Shown: piece after piece, positions 35,387 through 48,889 of the stretch
Layout of the letters: each line of letters opens with the position of its first letter
Position numbering within the stretch: position 1 is the stretch's first letter
Assembly: GCA_027943335.1 (NCBI GenBank)
Contig: BSBK01001534.1
Span: forward strand, 1,977,001 to 2,041,000
DNA from: Chamaecyparis obtusa
Lineage: Eukaryota; Streptophyta; Pinopsida; Cupressales; Cupressaceae
Reading direction: 5' to 3'
DNA length: 64,000 nucleotides
Made by a program: the position numbers and the translations under genes
Notes under the pieces: generated by a model
The model's database searches: none
Seen by the model: the letters and a program-made list of their open reading frames with translations, nothing else
What the model was told of the DNA's origin: nothing

Positions 35387-38300
35387 ATGTCAGACAATCC
35401 AAGTGAAGAAGATAATGGGGATACAATCAATAGATTGTGGTCTAACTTGAAAAGAAAAAGTGATGGAAAATGTTATTGTCCCTGCACTATTTGTAAGGGC
35501 TTTAACATTAGAAGATTTCTAATAAAAATAGATAAGAGAAATTGTAGGGATAATGGTCACATTGAAGGGGGGTTTGATTATCATCAATTGGTAAGTTTTT
35601 CATTATATTTATTTAATAATTAATATATATATGAAATACACTTGATGATGAGATCATTATCATGGTTTAATATTGTTCATCATTTTTATATAGGTCGGCC
35701 TCCCTAGGGGAGTATGTGATATGGACCATGGAGGTGTGAGTATGGACAATATGGCTTTGGAAGTGGAGGATCATGGAGGTGTGAATATTGAAGTTGAAGA
35801 TTATGATCCCATTGAAGATGACGATCATGTGTCAGGTAACACATTTGAAGATGATTGTACTAATACATTGATCCACAACACATTTGGTACTGACGCAACT
35901 GATGATGATGATCAAGATGATGTTGATTTCATCCATGATATACCTCTACTTGAGAAGGCAGTCACAACCCTTTACGAAGGCTCCTAAACAACTCTTCTCT
36001 TTGTTGTATTGTTGTTGTTGAACTTAAAGGTTATGAAAAGTTTATCCAACATAACAGTGTCACGTATGCTAAGGTATGTCATATATGTCATTATAGTAAT
36101 TAAAAGGTGAAACATGTACCATAAATATTGTTAATATTAACAACTTATATTTTTTTCTATAGATTGATAGGTGAGTTTTTGTTACCACCATCGAATATTC
36201 TCCCTCACTCATACTGAGAATTATGTGCCACTATGAAAGATATTGGAATAGAGTATCAAGCAATAGATGTTTGTCCCAATGATCATATTATTTATCATAA
36301 AGAACATGAATTTGCAATATAATATCTTGAATGTCATATGAGTAGATATCGAACAAATCAAATAATAAAAAAGGTGTCTCACAAGGTTCTTTGTTACATC
36401 TCCATTATAGCACATTTGCAAAGATTTTTTAGGTGTAGTAGCTTGGCACAATTTATGGATTACCATACACGCAATAGGAGTTGAGATGACATTAGTTGAA
36501 TGCCTACATATGGTTCTATATTTAAGGACATAAGAAAAGTGGTCACACTTTATCGAAGAACTTCAAAATCTCAAGCTTTCAGTGGCAGCAGACGGTGTCA
36601 ATCCATTTGGAGAGCTAAGATCTGTTTACTCTATTTGACCTATTTTTGTCATCAACAATAACATTCCTCCATAGATGTCAATAATGAGGGAGCACATTAT
36701 GTTGGCAATGATTGTTCCAGGTATTTGATCATTTAATAGTTATCTATATGTAATTATAAATCTTGCAATAAAATGCTCACAATAATTATGTAATGTTGTT
36801 ATTCATTCAATAGGTAAATACAAAGTTAAAGATATGAATATTTATATTGAGCCTCTTATCAATGAGTTGGTGGAGTTATGGAATGTTGTTACAATGTATG
36901 ACATCTCTAGACCAATAAGACACAGACAATTTTAATTCCATGCAATGCTTGTATGAACAATACATGATGCCCCAGAGCTAACACATTTTTCTGGTATGTT
37001 ATGATGAATTCAAGTTGCACACGATAATTCAAAAATATAAAAATTAACATATTTAATCCAATTATATCATTATCTTGTAGGTCTTCAAATAAAGGGAAAA
37101 TTTGCATGTCTAGTTTGTCGTCCAAAGATGAAATCTTGTTATTCAAAAATTTTAGGAAAGCAGGAGTTTGATGAGCATAAACACTTTCTCCACAAAAATT
37201 ATAACTATCGAATTACCAAAAAACATTTTTTCAATGGGAAAGAAGAGACGACATCTAAGCCACGGAGAATGACACCTCGCCTATGGAAGTTGGAATATAA
37301 TAGAATTAATCATCAAGGTATTATTGTTCTACTTAATGGTTTATGTTTGTAATTTGTATATTTATATTATGTTTTGTTTGTTGATTATTTGATTGATGAT
37401 CATGAATGTCATCAAGGAAGTACTATGGAGCACCTCCCAAAAGGACTAAAAAGTTATCCCAAATAATTTAGTAGGTTTCCCTACTACGAGAAGCTACAAA
37501 TTATGCATTTGTTTGATACTATGTATATTGGAAAGAATGTAACAGAGACATTGTAGAAGATATTGGATGGAAGGTGTGACAAAAAAAATTGTAAAAATTT
37601 GTAGCAGCATTCATGAATCCAATCATGCAATGAAAAACTTCATTGAATCAAATAGAAATAAAGAACGAATTAATATAAGTGTCCTTCCTTGGTTATTAAT
37701 AGAGCAGCAAAGTGATGCCATAAAAGAAGTCATGAAAAATTTGATTTCCCATAGAATTTGTTGTGAATATAAGCAGTACCATATCAAAGAAAAGTAAATT
37801 TGGGCCAGGGTTGAAAACACATGGTTGACATACCTTCATCAAGCTAAGTCATGTTCTTTTGTATTTACAATATATTTGTAAACTGCATGTACTTCTCATT
37901 GTATTATGTGAGAAAAGAATGAAATCATTATTTTTATAATTGTTGCAGTACATGCTACCCCTATCTCTCCCAGAGAACTTCAACAATAAAATCAAACAAG
38001 TGATATATGTTATTGGAAAATACATGAGGTAAGCAATGATATTTGTTTAATTTGTTGTATATATTGTAAAGTCTCATGTTTATATTTTTTTTTGTCTTGA
38101 ATGTCTTGTAGGTGGTTGTCATCTAAATAAATCCATAAAGCAGATATCAAATATTGGAAGAGAAGAATTCATCATCTAATATGTGAAATGCAAAAGTATC
38201 TACCTTCAACATTTTTCAATGCACAAGAACACTACCTCATACACCAAGTTGAGGAGATTGAATTATGTGGACCCATACACATTCGGTCAATGTGGATGGT

Positions 38301-39470
38301 TGAGAGGCACTTGAAATTTTTTAAGGCTTTGGTTTGGAAAAGAGTACGTCCTGAGGGTTCTATGGTGGAGGGATATATGGTATACCAGACTATGGTGTAC
38401 ATTACTAAATATCTTCCTAAGCTTGCAACAAAGATCCATATAGATCGCATTTGGGATCTTGACACCATTAAAAAATTTAAAGGGGGGTACTTGGTGGGGA
38501 AAGGTAGAATGAAAAAAGTGAGAGGTAATAAATTATAAGATGTTATTGTAGCTGTTAATTAATTCTTAATCTTCAAAATTAATTAGTTGTAAGTCATCTA
38601 TTTATTTTTTGTACAACTACTCAAGAGTGGGATGCAATACATTTGTATATTGCAAACAATCAAGATTAGATTATAGTATTGATTGAACAATGTCATCATT
38701 TAGATCACATATTAACATGGGGAGCTATGTCTTCATTGGTTAATGAAGCTCATCATAACGGAGATCCAAATGTTACTCAAAGGGAAATAGATTTAGCACA
38801 TGGTTTAAGAGATTTTTAGGTACGTATAAATTTGTTAATCACCCGCACGTTTATGAACTCCCAATGCAATAATTTATACATGTTTGACATATTTTTGCAG
38901 GTCAAGCACCACAAGGATATGTTTTGCAATGGTCATAAATTTGGCATCAAAAATTTAGACGACACAAAGAAAACTTGTGATTCTGGGATAAGTGCAGTCT
39001 TTCAGGTGACTAATATTTTATTTAGAAATGACTTACATCTTCGAGAGTCTGAAAATTGATACTATGACATTTTGGATGATATACTTGAGTGTGACTTTAA
39101 TTCCTTTATATTAGTTCTCTTCGTCGTCAGATGGTATAGGCTACAACTTAATCAAAATGATCCTGATAGAACTATTATTGAACATGACAATAGATTTCCA
39201 ATAATTAATACAAGGTGGTTTGAGCCAGTTGGGGATGAGCCCTATGTTCTTCCAAGCCAATGTGAGAAGGTATTTTACTCAGAGGTTCCACATAAATTGA
39301 GTTTGTCATTTTTTGTTAGACATGATCCAAGAAGAATGCCGATGAGGTATAATGCGATGGAAGAAGATTGCGAACAACTAGAAGATGATGTAGATGATGA
39401 TCACAAATAACTGTTAGTCGATGATGTTCCTGACACAACTTTTCTTGAAGAAGAAGAAGAAGAAGAAGAA

Positions 39471-39507
<37 letters not shown>

Positions 39508-39636
39508 CTGATGCTGATGATGATGATGATGATGATGATGATGTTGATGATGATGACGATAATGATAGTGGTGGTGGTGATGTCGATGAAAATGATGATC
39601 ATGGTGATGAGTTGGATGAAGAAGAAGATGAATGAC
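35387..39636 (+). pseudogene. CACTA transposase gene (TNP2, DUF4218-like, DUF4216-like), decayed
   Basis: A multi-exon gene. Exon 1 (35387-35590, MSDNPSEEDNGDTINRLWSN, CYCPCTIC) has a clean GT..AG intron to 35695 (VGLPRGVCDMDHGG). The TNP2 part (36164-37800) has IEYQAIDVCPNDHIIYHKE, LKLSVAADGVNPFGELRS, MREHIMLAMIVPG, KYKVKDMNIYIEPLINELVE, KGKFACLVCRPKMKS and KPRRMTPRLWKLEYNRIN. The DUF4218-like part (about 38112-38538) has LPSTFFNAQEHYLIHQVEEI, MWMVERHLKFFKAL and RPEGSMVEGYMVYQ. The DUF4216-like part (38900-39400) has GFKxLYYDILDD-type spacing, RWFEPVGDEP and SQCEKVFYSEVP, then an acidic tail. Stops replace Trp in YSI*PIFVI and INNNIPP*MSI, and there are frameshifts near 36500 and 37560. Transposase would cut and move CACTA ends; this copy cannot make it whole. 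Confidence 0.9.
39446..39550 (+). repeat. GAA/GAT microsatellite coding the acidic transposase tail
   Basis: GAA repeats pass into GAT repeats. In the sense frame this gives a run of Glu then Asp (about 30 acidic residues) after VDDVPDTTFLE, ending in DELDEEEDE before the stop. The antisense isoleucine-rich stretch is an artefact of the repeat. Confidence 0.85.
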
Positions 39637-40012
39637 ATGAATGAAATGTACAGTTACACGATCACTGCTTAATTTATTTAATATTGATTTCTTGATAGAA
39701 ATGTGCAGTTATGTGATCAATGCTTAATCTAATTAATTCATGATGTACCTTTTAATATTTTTAATTCATATGGGATGCTTATGGTTTTTAATGTACTTAC
39801 TAGGTGTTTTTGAGCATATGTATCATGAATCTTTTAGCTAACATAAGATAATTGAATTACATATGTAGGTACTTGAACCCCTTTCATGAGCATCCCACAC
39901 AGTCTCATGGATCGACAGGTATAAGTCAATACACCCTATAGAGATTAATGTATTTTACAATTTGCAAAATATCTCGCATTACTTTCTATCTCTCCCATTT
40001 GATGGAGTGCAG

Positions 40013-40765
40013 GTAGTAGCAAATAAGTATTTGTCAAATGTGTCTTCCTCAAGCGAAGGAAATATAGGAATGGAAGAAGAAAGTGAGTCATGTAGTATGT
40101 CTAAATTAGGAAGACCAACTAGAGGTTAAAAGACTAGAAGGAAATTCAATAAACGCATGAAATTTTTCCTTGCTCAAGGGGGGTCATGTTCTTATGATGA
40201 TGAGAGCAAAGGCAACATCGAGGTACCCTCTAGGTACCAATATCTATAGAAACAATGGGTCCCCAAGGAACTTCCTCCAATAAACACTGATTTTAGTGTT
40301 AAAGGCAAGATATATCACATTGCACCATTGTCAATAAATGGTTTGGGCCTATTTTCCATGGATGGCATAAAGGTCTCTTACAACAAAGTTGTCAAATTGA
40401 TGGAGTATGTTGGACCTTGTTACAATTACAAAAGTTGGATGTGAATTGTTCAATATAAAAAAAGTATGCGTAGGTATGCACTCTCAGCAAATTATATTCA
40501 ACAAAAAGACAATGAGCAAAGTAAAAGAGTGGTTATATACATTGATGGAAGGCCAAAATCATTAGGGAATATTGTAGGTTTTATAAATAGCACGTGACCT
40601 CTGTCAACTATTAAACAACCCAATTGCATATTTGAGGCGCGCAAGGGAAATCATGTATTTGTATGTGCGATAAAATCAATAAGTGCAGGGGAAGATCTAC
40701 TTATTGATTACAATTTGAATCACATAGATACAAACAATGTCACTATCATGGGGTTGCAGGTACAT
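40013..40765 (+). pseudogene. SET-domain-like exon inside the CACTA element
   Basis: A single exon-like block follows an acceptor (gagtgcag at about 40012) and reads through about 250 codons with four stops. The C-terminal half resembles a SET lysine methyltransferase domain: INGLGLFSMDGIKVS as the N-terminal strand, VVIYIDGRPKSLGNIVGFIN, KQPNCIFEARKGNHVFVCAI (the asparagine-cysteine knot region) and SISAGEDLLIDYNLN (the usual GEE-L-DY box). The N-terminal half is basic, with SKLGRPTRG*KTRRKF, possibly an AT-hook-like GRP motif. The stops fit CAA, CAG, CGA and CGA codons changed by C to T. It lies in sense orientation between the transposase gene and the second decayed gene, so it may be a captured host exon or part of an element-borne gene. 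Confidence 0.7.
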
Positions 40766-40916
40766 ACTATGTACCATTAAATAATTGAGTTTTTTTGCCA
40801 ACCACTTTTAGAGAGTCTCATCACCATCCACCTTATCTCCATCATCATCTTCTAATGAAATTTATTTATCTAGTCATTTCTAATTATTGGTTAACTTTAA
40901 ATAATAACACAGGGCC

Positions 40917-43731
40917 ACAATACGGAGCAACCACGTAGAGGGGACAATGATGATCCTGCATGCACTTCTTCCCAGTAGGTAAACCTCTTTGTTATTGTAC
41001 TGCAAATTAGATAGAAGCAAAATGTTAAATATTATTTTTTATTATATTCTTTTCATCACTGTTTTAGATTAATTCTAATAGTGTTAGTAATATTGTTGTC
41101 ATAGACAGGTGGTCAGCAAAGAAAGGGAAAGGAACCTGCAATCTCTGAAGAGGAGTCCTTTGAGGAGGACCTAGCTATTGACTACTTGTGATGACTTGGC
41201 CTCTGCAATAAAAAAATATCTCTACAAAATTGGAAAAAGAGTGGTTGAATTGACATCTATATTCCCTCCAACTCCTGAGTCACAAAAGAGGGCAACTAAA
41301 TTGATGCACCTATCTCAAAATTACAGAATAAGTATTAATGTAATTTTTAATTATAACAAAAGTTCAATAATAGTTTTTATGTTATACTAGTCTTTTATGT
41401 CATTAAAAAATAAGCAGATGTGTTGCTTTTACAACTTTTTTTGCATAATTTTGATCCTCACAACCATGATTAGGGTACTGCAGCTAGTTTAGGTAGATCG
41501 CATGTTGGACTTTTTTTTTACTCTCTAACAATATTGTCCATGCTAATCAATGCTTTTATTATGCTCTAACAATCTTATTCTTCAGCATGTGTCAATGATC
41601 ATTTACTATCGCCGCCTCATATGATGGCAGGCTCAGATTTACAGCATCCTACAATGTTGGCAATGTGTAGTATGGCCACATACGCCATGGCACCACCTAC
41701 TTGTACATAGATTTTATTTTCTCTGTCATTATATATATGTTTATTTCCCTTGAAGTATTATTTCTTAGGGGCATTTCGTAATGGATTCAATTTATGCAAC
41801 ATCAGATGCATCACTTGATGGTGAATTTCCTAGATGTACTTGTATTCCTAGTATGGTAACGGTCAAGGATTGCATATTTCTTGTGAGCGACGAAGGAGTT
41901 CCCTTGAAAATAGAAAAAATTTCAGGTACTTTAAAGATTGGACCTTTTTTTTACTATACTATCGTATGTTAATTACACCTTGCTTACATCTATTATATTC
42001 TTATTTTATACTATTATATCCTTCGACTAATGATCCCATGATTATTTTGCAAGGAATGATGTTTTTTATGATAAACTTAGTGACGAGTGTTTGCGGATAT
42101 TCGGGCCCACCATCTGTACAGGGTGGAACATCATATCTGAACTAAAACCCCAATCCACTATTTTGATTTCATATCATTGCTAGGGTAGTTATCATTACAT
42201 CCATTTCTTAAACTATAGTAAAGGTAATTTCACTTCATTTTTTAATCTAACACTATTTTTTTCTCTTAAAAGGTGGAAAACCCAATATATAAAGTTAAAG
42301 GATGCTCTCGTACAGAGTATGACAAACTTATTTGGACCTTGTGCATTTGAGAAGGGTAAGCTCCTTCAAAAAGTTGGGTTATGTTTGAGGTATATTTGGG
42401 ACCAGTACAAGTGTACATTATCCAAAAACCTGAAGTACTAGCGCCCCCCTTGCATTTTTTATTTAGAGTGGCAAAAACTTATTCTAGATGCGAACGAGAA
42501 AAATGAAATAAAAAAAGTAAATACACCACCAGACAATAGAAGAAGGTATGTGATACTATTAAGAATGTAATTGTGTACTAAATACTCTTCATATTTATAT
42601 GAACTAACATATTTCAATCTCTTCATAGATTGCCTGACACATCAAAGGCAACAAAGGCAAGACTACAAAAGCACGGGCAACACAAGCTAGGCTCTGGCGG
42701 TTATTCCAAACTTGTTGCACGAGTTGTAAGTGTTAATGTTGTCAGAATTAAATGAGGAAAAATACAATCTGTAGATGGCTTTTAACAATGAAAATAATAA
42801 TTTGATCTTTATAATATTTATTTATAATTTGCAATCTTTTTTGTTTTGATGAAACAATGAAATAAAATTAGATGATACCAAGCAAAAATGCAGGGCATGG
42901 AGTTCAATATAAGTCTCATAGAAGAGGACAAGAGAATTGGCTTCCAACAAGGTTATAAAGTCGTGGCAGAAAGAATAAGAAGTGCACAAGGTTCTACTGA
43001 TGGATCCATTGTGGTAAGTAAGCTAAATAGATGATATTTCAAATTTAATTATTTACCAATTACTTCATTTGATGTTAAGTTCCAACATAAAGTGAGTAAA
43101 TTTTTTTTAAGTAAGAAAACAATGATAACATGAATGTGTATGAAATTGAAATGCAGCCTGCCGATTCTGGTCATACACAACCTGTGCATGATGAATACAA
43201 TGAAGATGTGCATCAGAGTGATGGAGGTATACATTTACTATTCAATTTTTTTTATATAACTATTAATACAAGTAAACATCTTAAATTGATTGGTTTAGTA
43301 ATACAAATTTAATTGTAATTGGTGTTTGGATTAATGTAACAATTTGTATTGCAACTGTAGAGAGTGTAGAGGCCGTTGTTAATGAGTAGGTTGAGGTTGA
43401 GGTCGAGGCTAGACAAACTGATGTTGATGTTGATGATGTGACTAGATCAAGTAAAGAGCTATATGATTATGGCCTTTAAAGTACTGAAATACTTTAAAAT
43501 ATTTTTAATTATAATAAAATGTTTTTAATTTAACCCTTTTATATGTTATTGCAGATGACCCCCCTTTGCATCAATAGAGAACTAGGCGTGCATTGAGATC
43601 TAATGAGAGGGGAGATAATCATGATGATATCGATGCTCCTCTTAGCAATTACTTCTTAAAAATGAGAAATCAAAAGAAAAAAAAGAAATGATTTTCATCT
43701 ATGCACCTTAATTGATAATGATTGATTTTTA
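40917..43731 (+). pseudogene. Second CACTA gene, decayed (Transposase_24-like part)
   Basis: Exon-like pieces in sense orientation: 40917-40978 (GHNTEQPRRGDNDDP), about 41104-41185 (acidic, EEESFEEDLAIDYL), 41781-41926 (GEFPRCTCIPSMVTVKDCIF), about 42290-42545 (LFGPCAFEKGKL, YLEWQKLILDANEKNE) and 42630-42728 (ATKARLQKHGQHKLGSGGYS). The next pieces are 42893-43015 (NISLIEEDKRIGFQQGYKVV) and 43555-43690 (basic C-terminus). The HKLGSGGYSKL stretch resembles the basic 'H..GS..Y/F' motif of plant Ptta/En/Spm transposase-associated proteins. The link is moderate, and exon boundaries are guesses from GT/AG context. It may continue the SET-like exon into one gene. Confidence 0.5.
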
Positions 43732-44640
43732 TTTATAATTTGTAATCTTTTTTGTTTTGATGAAACAATGAAATAAAATTTGATGATACCAAGCAAAAAT
43801 GTAGAGCGCAGAGTTCAATATAAGTCTCATAGAAGAGGACAAGAGAATTGGCTTCCAACAAGGTTATAAAGTCGTGGCAGAAAGAATAAGAAGTACACAA
43901 GGTTCTATTGATGGATCCATCGCGGTAAGTAAGCTAAATAGATGATATTTCAAATTTAATTATTTACCAATTACTTCATTTGATGTTAAGTTCCAACATA
44001 GAGTAAATTTGTTTTAAGTAAGAAAACAATGATAACATGAATGTGTATGAAATTGAAATGTAGCCTGCCAATTCTGGTCGTACACAACCTGTGCATGATG
44101 AATACAATGAGGATGTGCATCAGAGTGATGGAGGTATACATTTACTATTCAATTTTTTATATGTAACTATTAATACAAGTAAACATCTTAAATTGATTGG
44201 TTTAATAATACAAATTTAATTGCAATTGGTGTTTGGATTAATGTAACAATTTGTATTGCACCTGTAGAGAGTGTAGAGGCCGTTGTTAATGAGCAGGTTG
44301 AGGTTGAGGCCAAGGCCAGACAAACTAATCTCGATGTTGATGATGTGACTAGATCAAGTAAAGAGCTATACGATTATGGCCTTTAAAGTACTAAAATATT
44401 TTTAATATTTTTAATTATAATAAATATTTGTAATTTAACCATTTTATATGTTATTGCGGATGACCTCCCTTTGCATCAATAGAGAACTAGGCATGCATTG
44501 AGATCTAATGAGAGGGGAGATTATCATGATGATATCGATGCTCCTCTTAGTGATTACTTCTTAAAAACAAGAAATCAAAAGAAAAAAAAAGAAATGATTT
44601 TCATCTATGCACCTTAATTGATAATGACTGATTTTTATAT
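42821..44640 (+). repeat. Tandem duplication of a 0.9-kb gene segment
   Basis: 42821-43731 and 43732-about 44640 are direct repeats with a period of about 911 bases, starting tttataattt and ending after gcaccttaattgataatga. They differ by scattered substitutions and small indels. Each copy holds the exons NISLIEEDKRIGFQQGYKVV, the acidic VEAVVNE..VEVE piece and the basic end. Confidence 0.88.
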
Positions 44641-47184
44641 GCCAATGAATTTAATTATGTGCTATTGATTGTTCATAAATTTTATAATGTGTTAATGAAT
44701 GTTAATAAATTTTATCGTGTGATAATTAATGAATGTTACATTTTATTAATGTGTTAATGAATGTTATCGTGTGATAATTAATGAATGTTACATTTTATTA
44801 ATGGATGAAATAATGAATGTTAGATATTAATGAGGAATTTAGAGTGATGTTAGGGGGGGTGGGGCCAAATGAGCTTCCACCTTCACATGATTGGCCCTAT
44901 TTAGTATAGAATATAAAACTATTCTCGAAACAAAGTGAAGCTCAATAAGGTTGTTCCTTATATAGGGTCTCAAGTGTAGCCTTTATCCCACTCTCAACAT
45001 TGCAAGGCTTCAAGTGGTATTCTGAGTTTGGTTTCTCATCTCCCACTGACCCAAGTTCCTACCAAAGGAACCCAAGTCAAACCCAAAGGAGAACAAAAGT
45101 AGAACCAGAACCCAGCCTCAAACAAAGAACCAAATAACTTAGCTTTTTTCTAATTCAAGTTTATTTCTAAATTATTCTCCAATTCCAACCTAATTTCAAG
45201 GATCACCACCCATGACTTGGTTAAGATGATGAATGTTGTCAATGCCTTTATTACCAAGGAATCACCATCCGCCATTAATGAATATTAATGATCATTGTTT
45301 CCTAGGTAATCATTGTTTGTATATGCTGATCACCCAAGTCTTTGGCTGTGATTTGCATGTTGTGAAGTTTGTCAGAAGTGTGGGTATGACATGCTGGTTG
45401 GATTATAACATATTGACACTTACACCATGAAGAACACAAATGATTAAACAAAAAGAGAGGACCAACTGAACCATCTTGTGGTCAGTCTATATTACATTGA
45501 GAAACAACGTCAAGACTCGAGAATCAAAACAAGCAAAGAATGAATGTGAAGCTTACATAGGTAAACAAAAATTTAACTCTAGAAATTATTCAATCTGGCC
45601 AATTCACTTATACTAGAACTCAATGAATTTGGGATACATCAAATAGAAGAAAAGTTTCTTCTAGACCATGAATGATCAACAAAATTCCATGATTATATTG
45701 AAAAGATTTTACATCAAAAAACAAAACACTAATCAATATTATCATTAAGCCATAAAATATGTCTTTAAAGTTTATAAGCATCACAAAAACTTTCAAGAGA
45801 CATAGTACTATCCAAAACAAATACCCTCCTAATGGTTCGTATTTGCTAACAATACTTCTACCAAAAAATTCACAAATTTTCAATATTCCCTATCCTATTG
45901 TTGATTGTGAACAATTCTCCTTTAGAAACTTCCCCTATACACCTAGAACAGAAGAAACTAATTTGCTCTAATAAGCCTCTCCAACCGGTTTACAACCTCC
46001 ATGTAACCGGTAATAGGTAGTTATTAATTGTTTGGCTTATTTTGGAATTGGCCTTCTCTTGTTGGTGCTTTACAATGCTTCTAATGATTATGATGATGTT
46101 GATGTTGATGTCTATAATTTATTTCACTTACTGATGCTTGCCTAGATTGAATTTTGAATTGCCAAGCTGGAGAACACTTTCAGAGTTTAGGGTCTGTTTT
46201 ACATGATACTCTTAGTTATAGCTCAAATGCAACTCAACATATTTTTGATGCTGGGCAACCCACTGCAAAAACTCATCTGCTGGTGAAATTTAATGTTGTG
46301 AATCTTGGCATTGTTAATGTTATTACTTTTCCTCACATTTCATATTTGTGAAAATGTTTTTTGGCACTATCTTCTTTTTCAATTCCTATATTTGCAGCTT
46401 TTCAGATCATTAACATAAGCACTACATGTCTTTGTTCAAAGTCTATTCTAACACTATATTATATCTTATTCTAATTGAGATTTTTAATTGGGAAAAATTG
46501 TGTTTAATAAAATGGAAGTGGTCTCAATAGAATAGAGATATAAAAAGTAAATAAATTTAGAGTTTAACCCAAGAATCGTGGAATATAGTTTTTGTCATTT
46601 ATATACACATTGTTGATTTCATTGTGTTGCACAATGCATATTGCATGGTGCATGAATAATGACTGGATGCAAATAGTTTTTAAATTTTCAATTACAATCT
46701 ACTTTGTACAAATTCAACCTACAAACTAAGTACAAACTTCTAAGAAATTTGATGTATCCAATGACTCTTGTTGCTATGAAAATAGCTACAAGAGGTTGTA
46801 GAGCTTGATGATGAAGCTCTTGGGTCAAAGTCTCTCTTAAGTCTTTCAACCAGATCACTATCCTTTGAGTGAAAGTGCTAGTATTAATTAGGTTGAAATT
46901 TTCATTTTATAGAAAGCTTATTTTCTTTACAAATGAGTTAGAATGCTTCTATGTTCTTGTCACTAGGATTAAAAGGTCTTATTACAATGTTCTTTGTTGT
47001 GGGGCAGGAGATCAATCTTCATTGTCTTCATTGTGGGGGACAATGAAGATTTATCTAACAAATAGAAGGTCTTCTTTAGTATCTTATAATAACATGCTAA
47101 ATTGATAAAGGTATTATCTGCATTTAATCTGCCAATTACTAATAGATTAAGCATATTATTACTATGCTTAATATTCCATTTAAC
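44641..47184. other. CACTA interior, no clear gene
   Basis: AT-rich. A short repeat family of 'aatgaatgttaataaatttta' lies at 44690-44830. Segment 44861-44955 (gagcttccaccttcacatg..) recurs directly at 53133-53225. One open stretch (46154-46351, plus; HFQSLGSVLHDTLSYSSNA) reads like coding sequence and could be a captured exon, but I do not recognise the protein. Nothing else is supported. Confidence 0.35.
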
Positions 47185-47582
47185 TGCATTTAACACAAAA
47201 AACAAATTTACAAAATTGAACCAATGGCATGTTTACAACAAAGGTCTAATAGAACTCCCAACAATTCTTAAACATACTTTATCTGATATGATGAATTTTT
47301 AAACAATTAAGGTTGGAGTAGACATAGTTATCACATAGTTTTTTGTGTGGTACAAGGAAGATTTGGCTAGTTCAAATCTTCCTTTGTGCTAGTAGTCTAC
47401 AAAATTAGACCTTTATTAACAATTCATCATATCAGATAAAGTATGTTTAAGAATTGTTGGGACAGGTCCTTTGGCATGTATTAAACATAATAGAATTTTC
47501 AACATATTATTATCATTCTATTTCTTTGTTGTAAACATGCCATTGGTTCAGTTTTGTAATTTTTTTTTTTGTTAAATGCATT
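47185..47582. repeat. Long palindrome (foldback copy 2)
   Basis: The arms run from tgcatttaacac inward and from the matching gttaaatgca outward. They include tgaaccaatggcatgtttac / gtaaacatgccattggttca and an inner pair catactttatctgatatgat / atcatatcagataaagtatg. Most of the 398 bases can pair in a hairpin with a short central loop near 47330-47400. Confidence 0.85.
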
Positions 47583-48075
47583 TTTCCAAACTAACTGTTA
47601 AACAAGAAAGTAGTAGCAGTGAGGAGGGGTCTTCTTCTGAGTAGATTGATGAAGATCGTGCACATCAAAAACCAATTCATAAGGTACCAATCATGTTTTC
47701 TATTTCCTTATATTTTTGGACTGGTAAATCTCCTTAGTTTCATGTCCTTTCTTTTGATTACTATGGATGAGATATATATCTTACATTTAACATTCAACTT
47801 CTTTACATTTTAGAACATGTAGTGTGTTTCCTAAGGATTTTACCAAATCAACTTTTAACATAAATCGAAAACACCAAACTAATTTCTTACCCTTTCAACT
47901 TGACAAAATATTTGCATTTGACCAATAACTACAAGCAATTGAATGATAAATCCACATACCTATATCTTTGTAAAATACCTAGAACATCAAAAAGATGGCT
48001 AAGTGGCTGCCGCCATGATTTTTATCTACTGAATACGGGGGAAAAAAGAACCCAAAATAATTGTGTTTTGTTGTA
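47583..48075 (+). repeat. Flanking repeat unit, copy 1
   Basis: Segment 47583-48075 recurs directly at about 51227-51725, and its first 290 or so bases recur inverted at about 48600-48880 (phrases gaggaggggtcttctt, tttcatgtcctttcttttga, gatgagatatatatcttaca). The open stretches within are small and shift between copies, so I do not treat them as genes. Confidence 0.75.
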
Positions 48076-48321
48076 GCACAATATACTGAAAACCCTAGTG
48101 AAAACCCAACTAAAATTCTATCAAAGTTGCACTCAAAATAAAAATCATAGCGACAGCCACTTAGGGATCAAAATAGAGAAAATAAATCAAAATCATTCTT
48201 TGTCCTATTTCCTTTTAACAAATTCTCAACTATCAATGATATAATACATTTGATGCCCTAAGCTATCAATACAAATGGTGCCTAGCTAGAAGCTCACGGG
48301 TTGTCTATTTGATAACCACAG

Positions 48322-48500
48322 TCAACATTTCAAAATAGTAAATCGATATCCTTGAGCACAAGAACCAATAACATCAAATAATGGAGATAAAGCACGGGTT
48401 AGGGCACAACACCAGTAGAATGTGGTCATTTTAGAGAGCATCTCAGTAATATACAATGGTTGTGCCAGTAATATCAACAAACGTGAACCCAAAAATTTCA
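48322..48500 (-). repeat. Inverted copy of the left-arm repeat
   Basis: The reverse complement matches 29460-29640 near the left end (gttattggtgcttgtgctca, ttctattggtgt). Related copies lie at about 50130-50290. Confidence 0.65.
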
Positions 48501-48889
48501 AAACAGTGAATGTTAAATGTAAGATATATATCTCATCCATAGATATATATCTTACATTTAACATTCAACATTTTTTTTGTCAAGTTGAAAGGGCAAGAAA
48601 TCAGTTTGGTGTTTCCAGTTTATGTTAAAATTTGATTTGGTAAAATCCCCAGAAAACACACTACATGTTCTAAAATGTAAAGAAGTTGAATGTTAAATGT
48701 AAGATATATATCTCATCCATATTAATCAAAAGAAAGGACATGAAACTAAGGAGATTTACCCATCCAAAAATATAAGCAAATAGAAAACATGATTGGAACC
48801 TTATGAATTGGTTTTTGAGGTGCACGATCTTCATCAATCTCCTCAGAAGAAGACCCCTCCTCATGAAAAATACATTTAACACAAAAAAT

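Noticed and set aside
39414..39638. Minus-strand isoleucine-rich open stretch that looks like a membrane protein
   Set aside because: It is the antisense of the GAA/GAT microsatellite; the sense strand gives the acidic transposase tail.
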